Shown here: positions 15,948-26,369 of the stretch, piece after piece
How positions within the stretch are numbered: position 1 is the stretch's first letter
Layout of the letters: the number at the start of each line of letters is the position of its first letter
Source: Comamonas testosteroni
Lineage (GTDB): Bacteria > Pseudomonadota > Gammaproteobacteria > Burkholderiales > Burkholderiaceae_C
Direction of reading: 5' to 3'
NCBI RefSeq assembly: GCF_014076415.1
Contig: NZ_CP043568.1
Location: 5,332,001-5,396,000, forward strand
Length of the DNA: 64,000 bases
Program-made: the position numbers and the translations under genes
The notes under the pieces: model-generated
Database searches by the model: none
Told to the model about the DNA's origin: nothing
Seen by the model: only the letters and a program-made list of their open reading frames with translations

Positions 15948-17144
15948 ATGAACGGACCTCTCACCGGACTGCGCGTCCTGGACATCGCCACCATCATTGC
16001 CGCGCCCTCGGCCGCGGCCCTCCTTGCCGACTACGGCGCCAGCGTCGTCAAGGCCGAGCTGCCCGGCGCAGGCGACGGCATGCGCGACTTCCCACCGCAC
16101 AAGGACGGCAAGCCTCTGTGGTGGAAAGTGACCAACCGCGGCAAACGCCTGGTCACGCTCGACCTGCGCAAGCCCGAGGGCGCCGCGCTGCTGCTGCGCA
16201 TGCTGCCCCAGTTCGATGTGCTGATCGAGAACTTCCGCCCCGGCACGCTGGACCGCTGGGGCCTGAGCAAAGAGGCCTTGTGGCAGGCCCAGCCCAGCCT
16301 GGTGATACTGCGCACCACGGGCTTCGGCCAGAGCGGCCCCTACCGCGACCGGCCGGGCTTTGCACGCTTGTTCGAGGCCATGGGCGGCCTGACCTACATC
16401 AGCGGCGAAGCCCAGGGAGCGCCCATGCACTCCGGCTACCCACTGGCCGACAACGTCGGCGGACTGTTCGGTGCGGTAGGCGTGCTGGCTGCGCTGTGGC
16501 GCCGCGCCCGCAACCCGCAGGCCCCGGGCGAGGAAATCGATCTGTCGCTGACCGAGGCCACACTCAAGCTGCTCGAGTTCCTGCCCATCCAGCACGAGCA
16601 GCTGGGCACCGTGTATCAGCGTTCGGGCAATGCCAACCAGTACTCTGCACCGGCTGCGGTCTACCGCACTGCCGACGGGCAATGGGTATCACTGTCGGGC
16701 AGCACCAATGCCATGTTTGCCAACAACTGCCGCGCCATAGGCCGGCCCGAGCTGATAGACGAGCCATGCTTCGCCAACAACCGCGGCCGCGTGCAGCATG
16801 CCCAGGAGCTGAACGGCATCTTCGCGGCCTGGTGCGCAGCACATCCGCTGGCGGCGGTGCTGGCCGCCTTCGAAGCGGCGCAGGGCACCATCGCCCCGGT
16901 CTACGGCATCGACCAGATCGAGGCCGACCCGCACATGCGCGCTCGCCAGGCCCTTTGCGACGTGCCCGACCGGGACTTCGGCAGCGTGCGCATGGCCAAT
17001 GTGGTGCCGCGGTTCGCCCGATCGCCCGGCCGCATCCGCCACGCCGGCGGTTCACTGGGGCAGGACAACGAAGCGTTCTACCAGGGCGAGCTGGCAATGC
17101 CTGCCGCCGAACTGGCCCGCCTGCGCGAGGCAGGCGTCATCTGA
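15948..17144 (+). CDS. CaiB/BaiF family CoA-transferase
   Basis: A 398-residue class III CoA-transferase. It starts MNGPLTGLRVLD, the family's usual start; AGGAG lies 11 nt upstream of this ATG, and an ATG 9 bp earlier would leave only 2 nt. The catalytic Asp is probably the one in YPLADNVGG. The enzyme would move CoA from a donor thioester to an imported acid. It opens an operon with an acyl-CoA dehydrogenase (26 bp on), a flavin oxidoreductase and a Bug receptor. Confidence 0.92.
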   Translation: MNGPLTGLRVLDIATIIAAPSAAALLADYGASVVKAELPGAGDGMRDFPPHKDGKPLWWKVTNRGKRLVTLDLRKPEGAALLLRMLPQFDVLIENFRPGTLDRWGLSKEALWQAQPSLVILRTTGFGQSGPYRDRPGFARLFEAMGGLTYISGEAQGAPMHSGYPLADNVGGLFGAVGVLAALWRRARNPQAPGEEIDLSLTEATLKLLEFLPIQHEQLGTVYQRSGNANQYSAPAAVYRTADGQWVSLSGSTNAMFANNCRAIGRPELIDEPCFANNRGRVQHAQELNGIFAAWCAAHPLAAVLAAFEAAQGTIAPVYGIDQIEADPHMRARQALCDVPDRDFGSVRMANVVPRFARSPGRIRHAGGSLGQDNEAFYQGELAMPAAELARLREAGVI

Positions 17145-17170
17145 GGCGAATCTGAAACAAAGGAGACCCC

Positions 17171-18397
17171 ATGTCGATTCCCGAATCCCACCACCCGCTT
17201 GTGCGCCTGTCGCCCGATGAAGCCGCACTGCTTGAGCGCGTGAAAACTCTGGTGGCCGAGCGCATCGGCCCGGACGCCGAGCGCGTGGCCCAGCAGGACG
17301 TCTTCGCCTGGGATACCTTCCGGCTGCTATGTCGCGAAGGCATCGTCGCCACCGCGTTCCCGCGCACGCACGGCGGCAGCGAGGCGTCGATGATGCTGCG
17401 CGTGCGCATCATCGAGGAAGTGGCGTCCGTGTGTTCGACAGCCGCTTCGCTGGTCACAGGCACCGACCTGTCATCGCGCCCCATCGTGGCCGGCGGCAGC
17501 GAGGCGCTGCGCAGCGCGCTGATCCCCGACCTGGCCAGCGGCGCACGCCAGTCGGCCTTCGCACTGACCGAGCCCGGCGCAGGCAGCGACGTGGCGCGGC
17601 TGGGAGCGCACTATGCACCGGCGCCGCAGGGCGGCTGGACGCTCAATGGCCAGAAGAAGTTCATCACGCGCGCCAACGTGGCCGACATGTTCGTGGTGGT
17701 GGCGCGCCAGGCGGACGGTCCCGGCGGCGGCCGCGGACTGAGCGCCTTCGTCGTACCGCGCGACACGCCCGGCATCACGGTATCGCCGGTGATTCCCAAG
17801 CTGGGCTGGTACGGCGTGCCGATCGCGCTGGTCAGCTTCGACGACGTGCACATCGCGCCGGAGCACCTGCTCGGCAAGGAAGGCGAAGGCATGGCGCTGG
17901 CTCAGGACACCTTGCTGCGCGCACGCATCGGCCACGCTGCGATCGCGCTGGGCCGCGCCGCAGGTGCGCTGCAGATTGCCGCCCAGTACGCCAACCAGCG
18001 CCAGGTCTTCGGGCAGCCGGTGGGTGCGCACCAGGGCATCCAGTGGATGGTGGCCGAGATGGCGGCCCAGATCGAGGCCGCACGCTGTCTGGTCTACAGC
18101 ACCGCGCAGCGCTACGACGCAGGCGATGCCGACGTGGCCATCCATGCATCGATCGCCAAGCTGCATGCCACCGACCTGTGCATGCGCATCGTGGTCGACT
18201 GCCTGCAACTGCTGGGCGGCAACGGCTACCTCAAGGCCTTCCCGCTCGAGCGCTTCCTGCGCGACGCCAAGATGAACCAGATCGGCGAAGGTACCAGCGA
18301 GATTCACAAGACGCTGATCGGCCGCCATGTGCTGCGGCGCGCCGCCGCGCTGCCGCAGCACCCTTGCCTGGACATGGAGCCGGAGCTGTGGACATGA
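17171..18397 (+). CDS. Acyl-CoA dehydrogenase
   Basis: A 408-residue FAD enzyme that introduces the alpha-beta double bond in an acyl-CoA. Motifs: FALTEPGAGSDVA, the FAD/substrate segment NGQKKFITRANVAD, RQVFGQPVG, and the catalytic Glu in QIGEGTSEIHKTLIGR. AGGAG precedes the start. It overlaps the next gene by 4 bp (ATGA). It probably oxidises the CoA ester made by the preceding CoA-transferase. Confidence 0.93.
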   Translation: MSIPESHHPLVRLSPDEAALLERVKTLVAERIGPDAERVAQQDVFAWDTFRLLCREGIVATAFPRTHGGSEASMMLRVRIIEEVASVCSTAASLVTGTDLSSRPIVAGGSEALRSALIPDLASGARQSAFALTEPGAGSDVARLGAHYAPAPQGGWTLNGQKKFITRANVADMFVVVARQADGPGGGRGLSAFVVPRDTPGITVSPVIPKLGWYGVPIALVSFDDVHIAPEHLLGKEGEGMALAQDTLLRARIGHAAIALGRAAGALQIAAQYANQRQVFGQPVGAHQGIQWMVAEMAAQIEAARCLVYSTAQRYDAGDADVAIHASIAKLHATDLCMRIVVDCLQLLGGNGYLKAFPLERFLRDAKMNQIGEGTSEIHKTLIGRHVLRRAAALPQHPCLDMEPELWT

Positions 18398-19488
18398 GCA
18401 ATGCACTGACCAACGACCTCTGCCGGCGGCTGGGCATACGCCTGCCCATCTTTGGTCTGGCCCACCGCATCGAAGTGGCCGCCGCGATCTCACGGGCCGG
18501 CGGGCTGGGCGTCTATGCCGCCGCGCGTGACGGCCCGCACGAGCTGCAGAAAAAGCTGCGCCAGCTGCGCGAACTGTGCCCCGACCACCCGGTGGGCGTG
18601 GACCTGCTGCTGCCCACCGGCCTGCCCGAACACGACGACCGCGCAGCCGTGGCTGCCGCGCTGCCCCAGGTGCACAGGGATTTCGTGCAGGGCCTGTTCA
18701 GGCAATACGACGTGCCGCCCGCCACCGAAGGCAACTTCTTCTCGCAGTACGTACGCTCGCAGAGCCTGTTCGAGGAGCAGGTGGACGCCATTGCGGGCAG
18801 CGATATCGAGGTCTTTGCCGCCGGCGTCGGCACGCCGGTGGAGGCGCTGGCACGCATCAAGGCCCGCGGCCTGCACACCATCGCCCTGGTCGGCAGCGTG
18901 CGCCATGCGCAAAAGGCGATCGCAGCCGGGGCCGACATCCTGGTGGCCCAGGGCTATGACGCGGGCGGCCACACGGGGCCCATCGGCACCTTCACGCTGG
19001 TACCGCAGATCGTGGCGGCAGCCGAGGGCCGGCCAGTCATCGCGGCCGGCGGCATCGGCACCGGGGCGCAGGTGGCGGCCTCGCTGGCCCTGGGCGCGCA
19101 AGGTGCCTGGCTGGGCACGCTATGGCTGGGCACGCGCGAGCACGAAATGCCGCAGGCGCTGGCGAAGAAGCTGATCAAGGCCGACAGCGAAGACACGGTG
19201 ATCACCCGCGCCCACAGCGGCAAGCCCTGCCGCGTGCTGCGCAGCGCGTTCAGCGACGCCTGGGCACAGCCCGGCGCACCCGAGCCACTGTCCATGCCCT
19301 ACCAGCAGGCTCTCACCGGCGATCTGCTGGCGGCGGTGGAACAGCACCAGATCGGGCCGCTGATGTACGAGGCTGCGGGGCAGAGCGTGCACTGGCTGCG
19401 CGGAATCGAGCCCGTGGCCGCCGTGATGGACCGCCTGGTGACCGAGACACGCCAGGCCCTGCAATCAATGGCGGGTTACATCGCCTAG
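18394..19488 (+). CDS. Nitronate monooxygenase-like flavin oxidoreductase
   Basis: A 364-residue FMN barrel of the nitronate monooxygenase / 2-nitropropane dioxygenase family. Marks are RLPIFGLAHRIEVAAAISRAGGLG near the start (split: RLPIFGLA and ISRAGGLGVYAAA), the phosphate region and catalytic His in AQGYDAGGHTG, and AAGGIGTGAQVAASLALGA. The start ATG overlaps the stop of the dehydrogenase gene. Members oxidise nitronates or act as NAD(P)H:quinone or enoyl reductases. The operon suggests a step on a CoA thioester or nitro-acid, but that is inference. Confidence 0.87.
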   Translation: MSNALTNDLCRRLGIRLPIFGLAHRIEVAAAISRAGGLGVYAAARDGPHELQKKLRQLRELCPDHPVGVDLLLPTGLPEHDDRAAVAAALPQVHRDFVQGLFRQYDVPPATEGNFFSQYVRSQSLFEEQVDAIAGSDIEVFAAGVGTPVEALARIKARGLHTIALVGSVRHAQKAIAAGADILVAQGYDAGGHTGPIGTFTLVPQIVAAAEGRPVIAAGGIGTGAQVAASLALGAQGAWLGTLWLGTREHEMPQALAKKLIKADSEDTVITRAHSGKPCRVLRSAFSDAWAQPGAPEPLSMPYQQALTGDLLAAVEQHQIGPLMYEAAGQSVHWLRGIEPVAAVMDRLVTETRQALQSMAGYIA

Positions 19489-19504
19489 AACCGGAGAGAC
19501 GAGC

Positions 19505-20488
19505 ATGGACCGTCGGCAATTCCACCTTCACCTTCACCTGTTGCTGGCCGGTCTGGTGCCCGGCATGTCCCGCGCCGGCACCTCGCCAAGCCATGACGGC
19601 TACCCCGATCGACCGATCCGCATCGTGGTGCCCTATCCCGCAGGCGGCGTCGTCGACGTGGTGCTGCGCGCCGTCTGCGACCCGCTTTCCAGCGCACTGC
19701 CGCAGCGCATCGTGGTCGACAACCGCCCGGGCGCCGACGGGCGCATCGGCATCGATGCGGTGGCCAGGGCCCCGGCCGACGGCTATACGCTGCTGGCGGC
19801 GTCCCCGATCCTGACGACAGCCGAGCACCTGATGCCCGACAGCCGGCTGCGCAGCAGGGATTTCGTCGGCATCTGCGGCATCGCCTCCGCGCCGACGGTG
19901 TTCGTGGTGCACGACACGGTGCCCGCCAGGACGCTGAAGGAGTTCGTTGCGCTGGCGGCCCTCAGACCGGGCGAGTTCAACGCAGCCAACCCCGGCACCG
20001 GCAGCTCTATCCACCTGGCGCAGGAACTGTTCTTCGAGCGCACCGGCATCCGCTTGACCAACGTGAGCTACAAGGGCCAGCCGCCGGCGCTGCTGGACCT
20101 GGGCTCCGGCCTGCTGCAGTTCGCGCTGATCTCGCAGAACCTGGTGCTGCCGCTGATCCAGTCCGGCAAGGTACGGGCTCTGGCTGTCAACGCCGCAGCG
20201 CGCACGCGCTCGCTGCCCGAGGTACCCACCATCGCACAGGCCGGCTATCCCGATATCCTGGTGCAGTCCTGGTACGGCATTGGCGCACCGGCGAAGACGC
20301 CCGTGCCGGTGGTCGAGTGGCTGAGCCAGCAGTTCCAGCGCGCGCTGGCGACGCCCGAAGTGCGCGCGCGGCTGGCTGCCACCGATGCGGAAATCCTGGC
20401 GCTGGATGCGGCACGCTTCACCGAGCTTATCGCCGTGGAGACCAGGCGCTGGGGCGCGTTGATCCACAAGCGCGGCATACGGTTGTGA
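19505..20488 (+). CDS. Bug-family periplasmic solute receptor
   Basis: A 327-residue receptor whose first 25 residues (MDRRQFHLHLHLLLAGLVPG) form an unusually His/Leu-rich signal peptide, followed by PIRIVVPYPAGGVVD, VDNRPGADGRIG and ADGYT. It is 16 bp downstream of the flavin oxidoreductase, last in the LysR-linked operon. The canonical PGAGG is PGADG here, a small deviation in the ligand-carboxylate loop region. Confidence 0.9.
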   Translation: MDRRQFHLHLHLLLAGLVPGMSRAGTSPSHDGYPDRPIRIVVPYPAGGVVDVVLRAVCDPLSSALPQRIVVDNRPGADGRIGIDAVARAPADGYTLLAASPILTTAEHLMPDSRLRSRDFVGICGIASAPTVFVVHDTVPARTLKEFVALAALRPGEFNAANPGTGSSIHLAQELFFERTGIRLTNVSYKGQPPALLDLGSGLLQFALISQNLVLPLIQSGKVRALAVNAAARTRSLPEVPTIAQAGYPDILVQSWYGIGAPAKTPVPVVEWLSQQFQRALATPEVRARLAATDAEILALDAARFTELIAVETRRWGALIHKRGIRL

Positions 20489-20556
20489 GCGCCCGCGCCA
20501 AGAGCCGCAACTAGGGAAGATGCGAGGCGCCGCGCGCCGCGCCCTGCCCACAATCG

Positions 20557-22365
20557 ATGACCATGCTCTCCCCCAGCCAAGTCATCGTTGTGGCCACGCC
20601 GGTCTTTTTTGCATTGATTGCCGTGGAATGGGCCGTCAGCCTCAGGCGCGGGCGCAATGCCTATGCGCTGGCCGATGCCATCAGCTCGCTGAACCTGGGC
20701 GTCCTGAGCCAGACCAGCGCCGTCTTCACCAAGCTGCTGACGCTGGGCATCTACACCGTCGTGGCCAGCCATGTGGCGCTGATCGAGGCCGATGCCTTCT
20801 GGCTCAGCCTGCCGGGCTGGCTGCTGGCCCTGCTGTTCTACGACCTCTGCTACTACTGGCTGCACCGCATGGGTCATGAAGTGGGCGTGCTCTGGGCCGC
20901 CCACGCCGTGCACCACCAAAGCCAGGCCTACAACCTCTCCACCGCGCTGCGCCAGACCAGCTCCGGCGCGCTGCTGGGCTGGATCTTCTATCTGCCCATG
21001 GCCCTGGCCGGCGTGCCGCCGCTGGTGTTTGCCGTGGTCGGGCTGATCGACCTGCTCTACCAGTTCTGGGTGCATACCGAGCAGGTCAGGAAGCTGGGCT
21101 GGTTCGACCGCTGGTTCTGCGCGCCCAGCAATCACCGCGTGCACCATGCCGTCAACGAGCGCTATCTGGACCGGAACTACGGCGGTATTCTCATCGTCTG
21201 GGACCGGCTCTTTGGCACTTACAAGACCGAGGACGACGAGGAGCCCTGCGTTTACGGCACGCGCGGCCTGCTCAAGAGCTGGGACCCGCTGTGGGCCAAC
21301 TTCAGCGTCTACCGCCAGCTGGCGCATGACAGCTGGCACGCACGCAGCTGGATGGACAAGGTCCGCGTCTGGTTCAAGCCGCCGGGCTGGCGGCCAGCCG
21401 ATGTGGCGCAGCGCTTTCCCAGGCCCGTCTTCGATCTGGACGAGCACCGCATCATCTATTCGCCTCCCATGGGCACTGGGCTGCGCTGGTTTGCCGGCCT
21501 GCAGTTCGCGGCGCTGGTTGCAGGCACTTCGGTCTTTCTCTGGCATGCCGACCAGTCGCCGCTGGCCACCAATCTGATCTGGTTCGGCGTGCTGCTCACC
21601 GGGCAATGGGCTCTGGGCGCTGCCATGCAGGGACGCATCAGTCTGTGGCTGGCGCTGATGCTGCAAAGCGGCGCACTGGCCACGGCCACGGCGGCGCTCG
21701 GTCTGCAGCCATGGCATTGGCTGTTCAAGCCCGCCACCATGGTTTTTGCTCTCATATGCATAGCATCTTGCGCAAGACATGCCTTGCACACAATGCAAAA
21801 CCTGCCTCAAATACATGTTCAAGTGCTGCTGGCTGCTATTGTTTTTTCCATGGCTGGCGATGTCTTCCTGATGCTGGACGGACAGCTGCAAACCGGTCTG
21901 TTCATTCCCGGCCTGATCAGCTTTCTGCTGGCCCATGTCTGCTATGTCGCGCTGTTCAGGTTTGATGTGACCTGGTTTGCCGATCGCCGCGCACTGCTGC
22001 TCGTGGCTGCGATCGGCGCCACCATGTATGTCTTTCTCTGGACCCATGGCCTGCCCGCCGCCCTGCGCCTGCCCGTGGCCGCCTATGTCGGCGTCATCGC
22101 CCTGATGGCGGCGCAGGCCTGGGGACGCTATCGTCAACTGCGCAGCCGCGCCGCACTGCTGACCGCCCTGGGCGCCAGCTTTTTCATGCTCAGCGACTCC
22201 ATACTGGCCATCAACCGTTTTGTGCAGCCGCTGCCCTGGTCCTCGGTGAGCGTGCTCGGCAGCTATTACGCCGCACAGGCCCTGATCGTCTGGGGCTGTG
22301 TGCGCCAATGGGCCGAGCCTGCAACCCGCCAGACCCCGACGCAATTGCAACTGAAAGCCACCTAG
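20557..22365 (+). CDS. Alkylglycerol-monooxygenase-like hydroxylase fused to YhhN domain
   Basis: A 602-residue membrane protein with two enzyme domains. The N-terminal half is a fatty-acid hydroxylase / sterol desaturase superfamily domain with three His clusters: H103-x3-H107 (HRMGHE), H116-x2-HH120 (HAVHHQ) and H193-x2-HH197 (HRVHHA), placed between membrane helices as in di-iron hydroxylases; the arrangement is closest to alkylglycerol monooxygenase. From about residue 395 the sequence is a YhhN/TMEM86-type multi-helix domain (AAIVFSMAGDVFLML, SFLLAHVCYVALFRF, MLSDSILAINRF), a family that includes lysoplasmalogenases. Both families cleave ether lipids. The join is in frame with no break. 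A hydrophobic, lower-GC segment at the junction may derive from a repeat. Confidence 0.85.
   Translation: MTMLSPSQVIVVATPVFFALIAVEWAVSLRRGRNAYALADAISSLNLGVLSQTSAVFTKLLTLGIYTVVASHVALIEADAFWLSLPGWLLALLFYDLCYYWLHRMGHEVGVLWAAHAVHHQSQAYNLSTALRQTSSGALLGWIFYLPMALAGVPPLVFAVVGLIDLLYQFWVHTEQVRKLGWFDRWFCAPSNHRVHHAVNERYLDRNYGGILIVWDRLFGTYKTEDDEEPCVYGTRGLLKSWDPLWANFSVYRQLAHDSWHARSWMDKVRVWFKPPGWRPADVAQRFPRPVFDLDEHRIIYSPPMGTGLRWFAGLQFAALVAGTSVFLWHADQSPLATNLIWFGVLLTGQWALGAAMQGRISLWLALMLQSGALATATAALGLQPWHWLFKPATMVFALICIASCARHALHTMQNLPQIHVQVLLAAIVFSMAGDVFLMLDGQLQTGLFIPGLISFLLAHVCYVALFRFDVTWFADRRALLLVAAIGATMYVFLWTHGLPAALRLPVAAYVGVIALMAAQAWGRYRQLRSRAALLTALGASFFMLSDSILAINRFVQPLPWSSVSVLGSYYAAQALIVWGCVRQWAEPATRQTPTQLQLKAT
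21745..21850 (+). repeat. Possible repeat-derived coding segment in the hydroxylase-YhhN gene
   Basis: A locally AT-richer stretch inside the gene (GTTCAAGTGCTGCTGGC, then TGCTATTGTTTTTTCC) resembling, in inverted orientation, the dispersed repeat at 32277. It encodes about residues 396-430 at the domain boundary. The resemblance is weak. Confidence 0.3.
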
Positions 22366-22426
22366 GGTTGACCCTGAACCCGGTCTGGACCGATAATCGG
22401 CAGATCGCAATTTCAGGAGTCCCCAC

Positions 22427-22492
22427 GTGGACAGTGCCAGTTCAACCAGTGATTTATCGCACGCCGCAATGGCTGCGAAGCTGGCCGACTGA
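22427..22492 (+). CDS. Small upstream reading frame (21 codons, GTG start)
   Basis: VDSASSTSDLSHAAMAAKLAD, starting GTG with CAGGAG 7 nt upstream. It ends 2 bp before a perfect 7-bp hairpin. Rich in Ser and Ala, with no membrane segment. It could be a leader peptide or chance. Confidence 0.35.
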   Translation: MDSASSTSDLSHAAMAAKLAD

Positions 22493-22494
22493 CA

Positions 22495-22515
22495 GACTCC
22501 CCCGGATCGGGAGTC
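22495..22515 (+). promoter_or_regulatory. Hairpin after the GTG small frame
   Basis: GACTCCC and GGGAGTC with a 7-nt loop. There is no T run after it, so it is not a simple terminator; a translating ribosome at the preceding stop would cover its base. Confidence 0.4.
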
Positions 22516-22747
22516 GTCATCGACCGCCCCGCATCCCTTGCCCCTCGCAACTTGCTGTTTGGCTTCCCGACGTTCGGGGCGGCCTGCCGTGCGTAGCACG
22601 GGTAGAGCCCTCAAGCTCGCAAGCTCTGCTCATCACTGAGTTTTCGCGTCGCCATCCGCTCCGGCCTCCCGTCGGTTCATGGCCGCGCCAAAACGTTTGT
22701 GCCGCGCTGCCGCCTGGCCCGCTCCCTCAACCAATGAGGAGAAAGCC

Positions 22748-22945
22748 ATGAGCAACCGCCTGACCCGCTCTCTGCACCAGCTGCGCCCTCTGCTGCTGCG
22801 CGCCCGCGCCACGCCCCGTCCGGCAGCGTCTGCCGCACCGGCAGCCTTGCCGCAAGCGCTGGAACGGACGCTGGAACTCGATGCACTGACCAGTTGGCCC
22901 ACGCATCGCATCCGCAGCTTTCTGAGCAGCCGCATCGTGCGCTGA
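22748..22945 (+). CDS. Small basic protein, 65 residues, unknown
   Basis: Starts MSNRLTRSLHQL with AGGAG 6 nt upstream. The sequence is Arg/Ala/Pro-rich (RPLLLRARATPRPAASAAPA), then a more ordered end (LELDALTSWPTHRIRSFLSS). No membrane helix or known domain recognised. The good ribosome-binding site and codon use like the neighbours favour a real gene. It is the first sizeable frame of the mgtA leader. Confidence 0.5.
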   Translation: MSNRLTRSLHQLRPLLLRARATPRPAASAAPAALPQALERTLELDALTSWPTHRIRSFLSSRIVR

Positions 22946-23006
22946 TCCGACCCATCGCGGACCGGCTCCAACCCGCATTTCATTCACTTTTAACCAAGGA
23001 ACACGT

Positions 23007-23132
23007 ATGGATCCCGACCCTAGCCGATCTTGCAGCGCGCCCCGTGCGGCGCACTGTCAAGCCATTGGCCTGCGTGTGAGCTTGATGGCTACACGCAGGG
23101 ACTGGAACCCCGTCCCGGGGCTGGACGCCTGA
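23007..23132 (+). CDS. MgtL-like leader peptide candidate (41 residues)
   Basis: Begins MDPDPSRSCSAPRAAHC with AAGGA 6 nt upstream. The M-(D/E)-P-(D/E)-P start is the hallmark of enterobacterial MgtL, the leader peptide of mgtA; alternating acidic and proline residues at the N-terminus are known to destabilise ribosomes at low Mg2+. It is longer than the 17-residue MgtL and shares no more than the start. It lies 385 bp before mgtA, separated by one more small gene. Confidence 0.5.
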   Translation: MDPDPSRSCSAPRAAHCQAIGLRVSLMATRRDWNPVPGLDA

Positions 23133-23181
23133 TGCAGTAGCAGCGGCGGGCAGCTCCCGGGCCACCCCAAGGAGTATGCCC

Positions 23182-23505
23182 ATGCAACGCCTCGCCTGGC
23201 TGCGCGTGCTGCAACGCAGCCGCCCCGCCCCCCGCTTCAATGACTCTACCCGCCACCATGGCCTGACCCATGCCGTGATCTCGGCACTGACAGAGCGCCG
23301 CACCGACGTGCTGCGCCACCTGGTCGACCGCCATGCCGCGCCCATCATGGCCCGCGCCATGGCCAATCTCAGCATCCGCCAGCGCGCCGATGCCCTGTCG
23401 CTGCTGACCCAGGAGCAGCGCAGCCGCATCGACAACCAGTTGCGCGCCAGCCAGGCACAGCGGCCCTGGAAACGATTCGGCACCTCCGGCAAGACGCTGC
23501 ACTGA
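23182..23505 (+). CDS. Small helical protein, 107 residues, upstream of mgtA
   Basis: Starts MQRLAWLRVLQ; AAGGAG is 7 nt upstream (an ATG 6 bp earlier would leave 1 nt). Residues 25-90 read as short amphipathic helices (HAAPIMARAMANLSIRQRAD, ALSLLTQEQRSRIDNQL). The pattern of H-x2-x-I-A-x3-L, R-A-x2-L-x-L-L, E-x3-I resembles the superhelical repeats of the MgtE N domain, a Mg2+ sensor, though this is by eye. It ends 12 bp before mgtA and is surely cotranscribed with it. Confidence 0.6.
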   Translation: MQRLAWLRVLQRSRPAPRFNDSTRHHGLTHAVISALTERRTDVLRHLVDRHAAPIMARAMANLSIRQRADALSLLTQEQRSRIDNQLRASQAQRPWKRFGTSGKTLH

Positions 23506-23517
23506 CAGGAGGCCGTG

Positions 23518-26265
<2,748 letters not shown>

Positions 26266-26267
26266 GC

Positions 26268-26325
26268 TCCGAGCCGCTTCGCATCTGCCCCGCAGGGGGA
26301 TGCAGCAGCCCGGGCCGCATGTTTC
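26268..26325. repeat. Partial copy of a GC-rich dispersed repeat
   Basis: GAGCCGCTTCGC, then CCCCGCAGGGGGAT, in the mgtA-mgtC gap. It is a shortened match to the larger copy at 27090. Confidence 0.4.
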
Positions 26326-26369
26326 ATGAACCCAGGCATTGATCAACCGGCAATAACAATCACAACTTC

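Larger units (their letters stand above)
22366..23517 (+). promoter_or_regulatory. Long structured leader upstream of mgtA
   Basis: About 1.1 kb between the hydroxylase gene and mgtA with no ordinary gene. It holds four small frames, each with a ribosome-binding site (22427, 22748, 23007, 23182), a perfect hairpin at 22495-22515 and a second one, CCGTGC-GTA-GCACGG, near 22590. The frame at 23007 begins M-D-P-D-P like enterobacterial MgtL. The arrangement suggests translation-coupled, Mg-responsive attenuation, by analogy with the mgtA leader of Salmonella. The exact promoter is not visible to me. Confidence 0.5.

Noticed and set aside
17329..18393. In-frame upstream extension of the nitronate monooxygenase gene, making a 719-residue fusion
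   Set aside because: The extension is a shadow of the acyl-CoA dehydrogenase in another frame and is Arg-rich; the true start is the ATG overlapping that gene's stop.
20245..22614. Long antisense frame over the hydroxylase-YhhN fusion
   Set aside because: Composition typical of antisense GC-rich coding DNA; no start signals or domains.
22748..23132. A toxin-antitoxin pair formed by the 65- and 41-codon frames
   Set aside because: Neither shows a membrane segment, RNase or DNA-binding motif, and the position in the mgtA leader fits leader peptides better.
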